Assembly: GCA_016870995.1 (NCBI GenBank)
Contig: VFZU01000037.1
Location: 1 to 46,322 of the forward strand
DNA from: Acidobacteriota bacterium
Lineage (GTDB): Bacteria > Acidobacteriota > Terriglobia > Bryobacterales > Bryobacteraceae
Reading direction: 5' to 3'
Length of the DNA: 46,322 nt
Under the pieces are notes generated by a model. It was not told the origin of the DNA and did not search any database. It worked only from the letters and a program-made list of their open reading frames with translations. Of the stretch, positions 39,713 to 46,322 are shown piece by piece; within the stretch, counting starts at the first letter, position 1, and each line of letters starts with the position of its first letter. The position numbers and the translations under genes are program-made.

Positions 39713-40801
39713 ATGAATATAGTCGGCTACGAGTTTCAAGTTATCTTTTGCGCATTGATTCTATTGAGTCTTGCCGCTGTCGCTCTGATTGTCGATTACC
39801 TGAAGGGCATGAACGAGAAACTGCGCGAACGGCAGATTGACCTTGAAGCCCACCACGAGACGATGGTCCAGCGTGTTGAAGAAGACAACACCAAGTTGTT
39901 GCGTGCGCTGGCAGAACAGTCGAAAGCGTTTCGCGACATGACGCGCCAGTCGATCGTGGTCACCGCGAAGCTGGCAAATAATGCGCTTCCGGAGATTCCT
40001 CTGAATCCCGTTGCAGAAATTCCAGCCGAATTGCCTTCAGAGCCGGTGCTTACAGAAGCTGGGCCAGTTGCCGTGGCAGAACCTGAGCCAGCTGTCGATG
40101 AATCCTTACTGGCAGAAGAAGGCCTTCCGGCAAACGTTATCCGCATCCGGCTGAAGTCCAACAGTTCTAAACCCTCCACCAATCAGGAGCCGATTGCGAA
40201 TCCTGCAGAACCAGACTTTGAAAAGTTTCTAGAAGAACTGGTGAGCGAATTCGATGCCGCTCCAGATGCCAATTTGGACTTGGAGGCGCTTTCAAAGAAG
40301 CTCGAAGAATTCTCCAACCGTCTCGAAGTGCCAGCGGGAACGCATCCTCCGTCCGTGCTGAATCAACTACTGGAACGCAAAGAACCGCTCACCGGTATGG
40401 TCATCTCGGTCAGTATCAACGACTACTTGAAACTGGAAGAGGTACATGGCGCCGGAGCTGCAGGAGAGCTGCTGAATACGGTGGACTCCCTCATGTCAGA
40501 CCTTGTCGGCGACTCAGGCTTTTGCTCCCGTCGCAGCGACGATGAGTTCGTAATCGTCTTCCCGCGCCTTGTCGGAGCGCCCGCCCAGCAAAGACTAAGC
40601 GAGTTTTCTGAAAAGCTCTGGGACTACCAGCTTCAGACTCTCAGTACGTTTTTAGTTGTATTCTCCTGGGGTGCTTCAGAAGCCCAGAATCAAACCCTGG
40701 GCGAAGTTCTGAACATCGCCTACGAGAACATGATCGAGACCCGCGGAACTCGCAAGAATGCGTCGAGCGACCCGGGCCGCAAGCATCGCGCTACTGCCTG
40801 A
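39713..40801 (+). CDS. Membrane-anchored coiled-coil protein with degenerate GGDEF domain
   Basis: 362-aa protein. One N-terminal membrane helix (about 8-28) is followed by a coiled coil (about 30-80), a Pro/Ala/Glu-rich linker (90-135) and a C-terminal diguanylate-cyclase-like domain (about 215-345). The signature GGDEF is S-D-D-E-F (275-279), preceded by S-R-R and followed by V-I-V-F-P. Loss of both glycines predicts no cyclase activity, so it may bind nucleotide or act as a scaffold. It has 133 bases upstream with no clear promoter. Its 3' end overlaps the convergent UPF0182 gene by 11 bases. Confidence 0.85.
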   Translation: MNIVGYEFQVIFCALILLSLAAVALIVDYLKGMNEKLRERQIDLEAHHETMVQRVEEDNTKLLRALAEQSKAFRDMTRQSIVVTAKLANNALPEIPLNPVAEIPAELPSEPVLTEAGPVAVAEPEPAVDESLLAEEGLPANVIRIRLKSNSSKPSTNQEPIANPAEPDFEKFLEELVSEFDAAPDANLDLEALSKKLEEFSNRLEVPAGTHPPSVLNQLLERKEPLTGMVISVSINDYLKLEEVHGAGAAGELLNTVDSLMSDLVGDSGFCSRRSDDEFVIVFPRLVGAPAQQRLSEFSEKLWDYQLQTLSTFLVVFSWGASEAQNQTLGEVLNIAYENMIETRGTRKNASSDPGRKHRATA

Positions 40802-43523
40802 TCTCAGCCTCAATTGCCTCAAGCTCTCTTGCGGCATCAACATACTTTCCTAGCCCCATCAATTCTTTATAGTGCTTGAGGCGGGTTCGCATGCGCTCAA
40901 TCCGCGGATCAGCAGAGGCCTTTGGAGCATTTGCCGCAGCCGGCGCTTGTGAAACCTGCGCTGGCTGGCTCGCCGCCGCCTCCACAATTCCAGCACCGAG
41001 TTGAGACAACGCCTCGGCATAAGTATTGCCATAGCCAATCATGCTTCCCAACCCGACAGCCACTTTCTTCAATTCAGGCATCGGCGCATTGCTCGCCTGG
41101 ATATAGATGGGTTCTACGTAAAGGAACTGCTCTCCGACGGGCAACACGAGCATCTGGCCCTTAATCACCTTGCTGCCCTGCTGATTCCAGAGAGTCAAAT
41201 CCTTTGAGATGGTCTGATCCTGATTGATGCGAGCCGCAATTTGCATGGGGCCGAAGATCAGTTCTTGCTTCGAGAGCCGTAGGACCTCCAGTTCTCCCAG
41301 TCGTGTTCCATCGCACCGCGCGGCCATCAGGCCAATCAGGTTCTGCTTGTTGCGCGGAGCAAAGGTGGTCAGCAACAAAAACTCGGGCTTGGACTCTCCC
41401 GGCAATGTCGCCATCAGATACGTCGGCTTCACGGAGTCGGTCGCGCCATCCATGCTGTCAGATGTTTTGGCAAGATCCCAGGGGTCTTCGCGATTGTAGA
41501 AAGCCTCGGGGTTCTTCATGTGATACGTGCGATACATCTCTGCCTGGACCCGGAACATCGTTTCCGGATAGCGGGCATGCTCGCACAAGTCAGCAGGCAT
41601 CTCTGCCTTGTTGCGCAATAACTGGGGAAAGATTTTGCGATAGGACGCCAGCACAGGATCAGTTTCGTCCCAGGCATAAAGAATAGTGGAGCCATCGTAA
41701 GCATCCACTGTTGCCTTGACGCTATTTCGCATGTAGTTCACGCGGCCAAATCCTGTGTTGACCGACCGGGAGTACGGATGCATCGAGTGCACGGTGTATC
41801 CGTCAATCATCCAAACCAGCTTTCCCTCCTGCGTTACCACCATGTAGGGGTCTTCGTCCCAAACTACGAATTCAGCCAGCTTATCGACACGGCGAGCGAC
41901 CTTGCGATGGATCAGCATCCTTGATTCCGGCGTGAGGTAGGAAGTCAGCAAAATGTTCCAATCGCCTTCGGCCACAGCGGCAGCAAAGCGCATCAGCAAC
42001 CCATCGATAGGAATCCCTCCTTGCCCGGAGTACTTGCTGTGGACGTTTTCATTGCCAGAGGGGTAATTGAACTCCGGCTGCGCAGTGCGCACAAACACAG
42101 GCTCATGCACAGCTTCGCCGTAATAAAGCTCAGGCCGAGTCACCTTTGGTGCATTCGGCTTGGTCGCGAGCGGTGCATCTTTCAAGAGCAGTTCCGGCAA
42201 GCCGTCAGAGGTAATGCGGTTCGCCTCGGCCATCACAAGTCCATAGCCATGTGTGTAGATGAAGTGGGGATTGATCCACCTACTGCGGGCATCCGGCAAT
42301 TGCCGGACATCGAGTTCACGTGGGCTCAGCAGCACCTGTCGCGTTTGCCCATCTGCTTGCCGATACCGATCCACATCGGTGTCGGCAAACACGTAGTAGG
42401 GCCGCAATGCCTGAATCTGGGTAATCGTGTCGTGAAACGCTTTCCAATCCCATAGCCGCACGTTGTCGAGCAGCGTCTGATGCTTTGCGGGCTCGAATTT
42501 GCCGCCAATCTGCGCGGCATAGTCGCGCTCTTTCAACTGGCTGGCAAGTCCATACGCGGTGCGCGTCCCATCGATGTGCCGCTCAATATAGAGCTTCTGG
42601 AGGGAAATCTCGTTCGGGCGGACGCTGATCGCATTCACTGCTTTCGGCACAACCCCTGTGGCCACGTAAGCCACAATCACTAATCCCAATGCAAGGCCAG
42701 CTCGGCCGGCCAATACAAGCCCGGCCCCAGCAACGCAAGCACCAACCAGCCCCCAGATCATAGGTAACACGATATTCACATCAACATAGTCGGCTCCAAC
42801 CAAAAATCCGTGGTCTTCAAACAGAACATCAAATCGGCTCAAATAAGCCCTCGCTCCAAGGAGCAGGAAGAACAATGCGACTGCCACTCGAATTGCGGGT
42901 CCACGAAATGCCTCGCCCAGATTCAAACCCGAGAGATCCACTGCCTGCTCGTCCTGCATGCGCGAGATCCGGTCACGCAGAGATTCAAATCGGCTCGCGA
43001 CCCAATACAAAACGAACCCAATCACCAGGATTCCCTGAACGTACTTCAGCACCATCTCGTAGAAAGGCAATTGAAAGAAGTAGAAGCCGATTGGTTGGCC
43101 AAAAACAGGATCACGCCATGCTTCCGCTGCCACGCCAGTCGAACCGTAGTAGCGAACAACGGTCCAGTTGTCGATCAAAACAGACCCCAGCACTAGCGAG
43201 ATTACAAGGCCCAGAACGGGTTTCCACCAACGAAAAACACGCCGGGGTTGCGCCTTCGAATACAACAGCCAAAAGACGGGAAACGCGACTAGCCCAGCTC
43301 CGAGGCTCGGCAGCCAGCCGTAGATCAGCATCTGCCCCCAGGTTTCCACTTGGCCCACTTCTTTCCACCACGCGAAGTCGATCCAGGTGCGAGCCACTGT
43401 GCGGGCGCTAGCCACCAAAACAAAAAGCACCAGCAGCCAGCCCCCCAAACCAAACCCGCCTCCGCCCCGCACAGGTCGCCTTGGGCCAAAATCATCGAGA
43501 TCAATTACGTCAGGTCTTGCCAT
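40791..43523 (-). CDS. UPF0182 family membrane protein
   Basis: 910-aa member of UPF0182 (COG1615), a conserved family of unknown function found in actinobacteria, cyanobacteria and acidobacteria. About seven N-terminal membrane helices (first third) are followed by a large soluble, probably extracytoplasmic region. This contains F-V-x-W-D-E-D-P-Y-M-V, W-M-I-D-G-Y-T-V-H-S-M-H-P-Y-S and N-Y-M-R-N-S-V-K-A-T-V-D-A-Y-D-G, typical family segments. An Ala/Pro/Ser linker and a short charged helix end it. I start at ATG 43523 with GGAGGTGA just upstream; a start at 43544 adds seven residues. The divergent AsmA gene is 51 bases away. Confidence 0.93.
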   Translation of the reverse strand: MARPDVIDLDDFGPRRPVRGGGGFGLGGWLLVLFVLVASARTVARTWIDFAWWKEVGQVETWGQMLIYGWLPSLGAGLVAFPVFWLLYSKAQPRRVFRWWKPVLGLVISLVLGSVLIDNWTVVRYYGSTGVAAEAWRDPVFGQPIGFYFFQLPFYEMVLKYVQGILVIGFVLYWVASRFESLRDRISRMQDEQAVDLSGLNLGEAFRGPAIRVAVALFFLLLGARAYLSRFDVLFEDHGFLVGADYVDVNIVLPMIWGLVGACVAGAGLVLAGRAGLALGLVIVAYVATGVVPKAVNAISVRPNEISLQKLYIERHIDGTRTAYGLASQLKERDYAAQIGGKFEPAKHQTLLDNVRLWDWKAFHDTITQIQALRPYYVFADTDVDRYRQADGQTRQVLLSPRELDVRQLPDARSRWINPHFIYTHGYGLVMAEANRITSDGLPELLLKDAPLATKPNAPKVTRPELYYGEAVHEPVFVRTAQPEFNYPSGNENVHSKYSGQGGIPIDGLLMRFAAAVAEGDWNILLTSYLTPESRMLIHRKVARRVDKLAEFVVWDEDPYMVVTQEGKLVWMIDGYTVHSMHPYSRSVNTGFGRVNYMRNSVKATVDAYDGSTILYAWDETDPVLASYRKIFPQLLRNKAEMPADLCEHARYPETMFRVQAEMYRTYHMKNPEAFYNREDPWDLAKTSDSMDGATDSVKPTYLMATLPGESKPEFLLLTTFAPRNKQNLIGLMAARCDGTRLGELEVLRLSKQELIFGPMQIAARINQDQTISKDLTLWNQQGSKVIKGQMLVLPVGEQFLYVEPIYIQASNAPMPELKKVAVGLGSMIGYGNTYAEALSQLGAGIVEAAASQPAQVSQAPAAANAPKASADPRIERMRTRLKHYKELMGLGKYVDAARELEAIEAEIRQ

Positions 43524-43574
43524 TTCACCTCCACCTTGGCACATATTTGATGTCCGCGCTTACACTCAGGATGT

Positions 43575-45848
43575 ATGCGCAAATCGGGACGACTCATTTG
43601 GATTGGCCTGCTGGGACTTCCGCTTTTAGCTGTACTGGCGGCTTATCTATTTTTTGATGCGTCCCGGCTGAAGCCAGTCTTAACCGCCGCCCTGAGCAAG
43701 TCCCAGCGAAGACAGGTCAGCGTCGAGAAGATCGCGATCCAGATCTTCCCGCCTGGCCTCAACGCGACAAACCTCAGCGTCGCCGACGACCCGGCCTTCT
43801 CGAATGCTCCCTTTCTGAAGGCCGCTAGCATTGAAGTCCGGCCATCTTTGCCGCCACTGCTGACCGGTAATCTTGAGATCACCAGCATTCGCATCGATGC
43901 CACTGAAGTTGAACTGATCCAAAACGAACAAGGAATCTGGAATTTCTCGACTCTGGGCTCAAACGAACCCAATCGATCCGCGACAAGACTTGCGCGGCTT
44001 GGAGTTGAAAAAGCGTCGATCGGAATTCTCAGGCCACAAACTTCAAGGCAGGTCTATTCGAATTTATCTGCCGAAGTACGGGACTACGCAGATGGCGAAC
44101 CATTTCAATTGCGATTGGCAGCCTTGATGCCATCGGGCAAATCAATCGCGGCGGAAGGCACCATCACGGCGGGCAAGTTGAAGACGTCGTTCAAAGACAT
44201 GAAGCTCAGCCTGGCTGATCTGAAAGCTTCCCTGGAAGGCGATCTGGCTGACACAGCAATGAACCTGCGTCTCGCGATTCCCAAATCGAACATTCAAACA
44301 CTCGTACCGTTGTTTCTTCCGGCAGGAACCGCAACAAAAGGCGAGATCGAGGCAAGTATCGAAGCCCAGGGCACAATCAAGGCGCCAAGGCTTCAAGGCC
44401 GTGTGGACATCACCGGCTTTGAAGTTTCCGGCGGCGAGATCAAGCAACCTGTCCGCACGGCCAAACTGGGCATAGCAATCACCCCGGATCGAATCTCCAT
44501 CGAACCAGCGACAGTCGTCAGCGGCTCAACGCAATTGTTGGCCTTTGCCGTTCTCTCGCAATACGCAAGTAAGCCAATGCTTGAGGCAACCCTACTCGCT
44601 CCCACGGCAAAACTTCCGGAATTACTTGCGATCGCTCGAGCCTACGGAGTTTCTGCTGTAGACGGCGTCAATGCCGAGGGCGATGCAAAGTTGCAAATTC
44701 GCATTCATGGCGCGCTTGGCGGTAAGGCGCCCCTTGCCTACGCTGGCAGTGGCTCACTGGCAAGCGCCACGGTGAAGCTGCCGTCATTTGCCAAGCCGGT
44801 TGAAATTGCGAACGCCAATTTTCGCTTCGATGCCGAGCAATTGGCCGCCAATTCAATCTCGGCCCGCCTGGGCTCTTCAGACATCAATGGCGAGGTTCGC
44901 ATGTCCAATCTGAACCAGCCAACGATCGGCTTCGACTTAACCTCAAGCCATCTGCATCTGGATGAGTTGCGCTCCATCATCAAGAGCGAGCCAGGCAGCA
45001 AGCCATCCAATCTCTCAGCATCCGGCAACGTTAATATCTCCACTTTGCGAGTTGCCGAGCTAACTCTGGCTCAGGTCGCCTCAAAAGCAACATTCCGCAG
45101 TGGCCATCTGGTGCTCGACCCGCTCAACACCTCTCTCTACGGCGGACAACACACGGGCTCCATGGATATCGATCTTCGCCCTGTGCAGCCTCAGGTGGAG
45201 ATTCAATCGCAGTTGGAGCGTATTGAATCTTCTCAACTCCTTGTCGCTGCAACGTCGTTGAAGGGAATCGTCAGCGGCCCCTTCGGCGCCAATCTGAACT
45301 TGAAATTCTCCCCAGCCGAGCCAACGGAGCTTGCGAAATCACTGGAGGGAAGAGTTTCACTCAACTTCAGCCAAGGCCGCATCGCATCATTCAATCTCAC
45401 CAACGAACTTGCCAAGATCGCCCGCTTCGTTGGCTTCAATGCTCCAACAGACTGCTTCACCCAGTTCGTCGGCATCACGGGCGATCTTGAAATTCATGGA
45501 GGCCAGGCGACGACACAAAATCTTAAGCTCGACTTGTCGAACCTGAGTGCTGCCATCACCGGCAATATGAACCTTGCAGACCAGACGCTCGACCTCAAGC
45601 TCCTGTCGGTACTGGATCGCCGTTATTCTGAACAAGTTGGCGGAAATAAAATTGGCGGGTTCATGACCGCCGCCCTCGCCAATCCGAGTGGCAACCTCAT
45701 GATTCCCGCCACAATTCGTGGAACCTTCGCCAAACCAATCCTCGCCCCAGATACGGCGGCCATCGCCAAGCTCAAACTTCAAAACCCGCAGCGAATGATG
45801 GAAGTTGTCAATTCCGTAATCGATCTCTTTAAGAAAAAGAAGCCTTAG
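43575..45848 (+). CDS. AsmA-family envelope protein
   Basis: 757-aa AsmA-like protein with an N-terminal signal anchor (about 7-27) and a long repetitive beta-rich periplasmic region. The start of the mature part has the family pattern V-S-V-E-K-I-A-I-Q-I-F-P-P-G-L-N-A-T-N-L. The C-terminal AsmA_2-like region has L-S-G-R-V-S-L-N-F-S-type strands and T-Q-N-L-K-L-D-L-S-N-L. AsmA-like proteins are implicated in phospholipid transport to, or assembly of, the outer membrane. The start is ATG 43575. The stop overlaps the convergent fragment gene by four bases. It is similar in style to other acidobacterial AsmA proteins; its exact role is not known. Confidence 0.88.
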   Translation: MRKSGRLIWIGLLGLPLLAVLAAYLFFDASRLKPVLTAALSKSQRRQVSVEKIAIQIFPPGLNATNLSVADDPAFSNAPFLKAASIEVRPSLPPLLTGNLEITSIRIDATEVELIQNEQGIWNFSTLGSNEPNRSATRLARLGVEKASIGILRPQTSRQVYSNLSAEVRDYADGEPFQLRLAALMPSGKSIAAEGTITAGKLKTSFKDMKLSLADLKASLEGDLADTAMNLRLAIPKSNIQTLVPLFLPAGTATKGEIEASIEAQGTIKAPRLQGRVDITGFEVSGGEIKQPVRTAKLGIAITPDRISIEPATVVSGSTQLLAFAVLSQYASKPMLEATLLAPTAKLPELLAIARAYGVSAVDGVNAEGDAKLQIRIHGALGGKAPLAYAGSGSLASATVKLPSFAKPVEIANANFRFDAEQLAANSISARLGSSDINGEVRMSNLNQPTIGFDLTSSHLHLDELRSIIKSEPGSKPSNLSASGNVNISTLRVAELTLAQVASKATFRSGHLVLDPLNTSLYGGQHTGSMDIDLRPVQPQVEIQSQLERIESSQLLVAATSLKGIVSGPFGANLNLKFSPAEPTELAKSLEGRVSLNFSQGRIASFNLTNELAKIARFVGFNAPTDCFTQFVGITGDLEIHGGQATTQNLKLDLSNLSAAITGNMNLADQTLDLKLLSVLDRRYSEQVGGNKIGGFMTAALANPSGNLMIPATIRGTFAKPILAPDTAAIAKLKLQNPQRMMEVVNSVIDLFKKKKP

Positions 45849-46195
45849 CGATCTTCTTTCACTCGGATTGCAGGCATCTCCATGGGCATGCGCATGTTGG
45901 TGACCTCTTCGATTTTGTAATCGGCGGGTGGCTCGAAAAGGCTCCGCGAAGGATTCCCGAGCTTCACATTCATCAAGCGGTTGGTCATCTCCCCTGATCT
46001 TGGGTCGGTATGCTTCGTAAGGACGACACCTTTGATTTCATCGCTATACCAGGTTTCCGTCACTACCTCGATTGGGCGCTCATTACCAACTTCACCGGCA
46101 GCAATAGTCATAGTAGTCTTCAGGCCTTTTGCGCTTACACCTTCGATCGTGCGGGTACCCAAATCTTCTTGCTTCACATTGCCATCTCTGCGCAC
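45845..46195 (-). CDS. C-terminal fragment of an exported acidobacterial protein, cut by the right repeat
   Basis: 116 residues with W-Y-S-D-E-I-K-G-V-V-L-T-K-H-T-D-P-R-S-G-E, L-F-E-P-P-A-D-Y-K-I and P-I-E-V-V-T-E-T. From memory these match the C-terminus of longer (about 250-300 aa) acidobacterial hypothetical proteins that carry a signal peptide. The homologous part begins right at the boundary of the 131-bp repeat. Within the repeat the same frame closes at a TAG (46226-46228), so no proper N-terminus is available. GTG 46195 is only a nominal start. The gene is either interrupted by the repeat or falsely joined to it by assembly. Confidence 0.7.
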   Translation of the reverse strand: MRRDGNVKQEDLGTRTIEGVSAKGLKTTMTIAAGEVGNERPIEVVTETWYSDEIKGVVLTKHTDPRSGEMTNRLMNVKLGNPSRSLFEPPADYKIEEVTNMRMPMEMPAIRVKEDR

Positions 46196-46322
46196 TGGGC
46201 TTGTCCCCTTCCGTGAGACACGAGTCTAGACACTGTCGGCTGCCAGGCGGAAAAAGCACTGGACAGCCAGCCTTTGTTTTAGCAGAATCGCTGTAGTGGG
46301 AGAGACGGAAGCGAGCTCTGCT
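46192..46322. repeat. Right copy of 131-bp terminal inverted repeat
   Basis: Exact reverse complement of bases 1-131, ending at the last base of the window. It abuts the truncated gene at 45845-46195. In both copies the orientation places the same base outermost, so the sequence leading into the window is identical at both ends. Confidence 0.9.

Overview
The window looks like a chromosomal contig from an acidobacterium of the Solibacteres/Bryobacterales type. This is inferred from gene content only: an Oar-like TonB-dependent receptor with an N-terminal carboxypeptidase-regulatory domain, duplicated TonB/ExbD components, a fused CobA-HemD, a fused MFS/spermidine-synthase protein, UPF0182, an AsmA protein, and moderately high GC. 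No rRNA, tRNA, CRISPR array, integrase or transposase gene was seen. The window is almost entirely coding; no gene-free stretch exceeds about 200 bases.

Layout. (1) Bases 1-131 and 46192-46322 are an exact 131-bp inverted repeat at the two extreme ends. (2) 319-3885: a TonB-like protein on the plus strand faces a DUF971 gene and a bifunctional Rel (p)ppGpp enzyme on the minus strand. (3) 4013-12083 (minus): a probable long operon tgt-yajC-secD-secF-tonB-exbB-exbD-exbD-TPR protein, closed by a hairpin terminator at 3962-3989. It couples tRNA queuosine modification, the Sec membrane motor and a Ton energy-transduction module. (4) 12074-21148 (mostly plus): a frameshifted membrane/SRPBCC protein, cysS, a trans-sulfuration enzyme, a membrane-bound spermidine-synthase-like protein, a ferritin-like diiron protein behind a perfect inverted-repeat operator, and a secreted tail-fibre-like protein. 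(5) 21271-24351 (minus): the large outer-membrane receptor, sharing a bidirectional terminator with the tail-fibre-like gene. (6) 24490-33223: a siroheme nitrite/sulfite reductase, an orphan single-ring Clp-type AAA+ ATPase on the minus strand, then a translationally coupled tetrapyrrole operon (hemX-like, hemA, hemC, cobA-hemD) running on into an acetyltransferase and a glycosyltransferase. The SUMT half of CobA-HemD makes the siroheme precursor the neighbouring reductase needs. (7) 33227-37199: an SGNH hydrolase, then on the minus strand a MoxR-like AAA+ ATPase overlapping a 614-residue protein with a TraB/TIKI-like N-terminus. (8) 37260-46195: argG, a zinc-dependent medium-chain dehydrogenase, a degenerate GGDEF protein, UPF0182, an AsmA-family protein, and a C-terminal gene fragment cut by the right-hand repeat.

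Most of the window is ordinary core metabolism. The best candidate for an undescribed system is the MoxR ATPase plus TraB-like protein pair (34529-37199). Next are the end repeats, the tail-fibre-like secreted protein and the single-ring Clp-like ATPase with a possible ClpP-docking tripeptide. All functional calls were made by eye from motifs and family memory; no database search was run.
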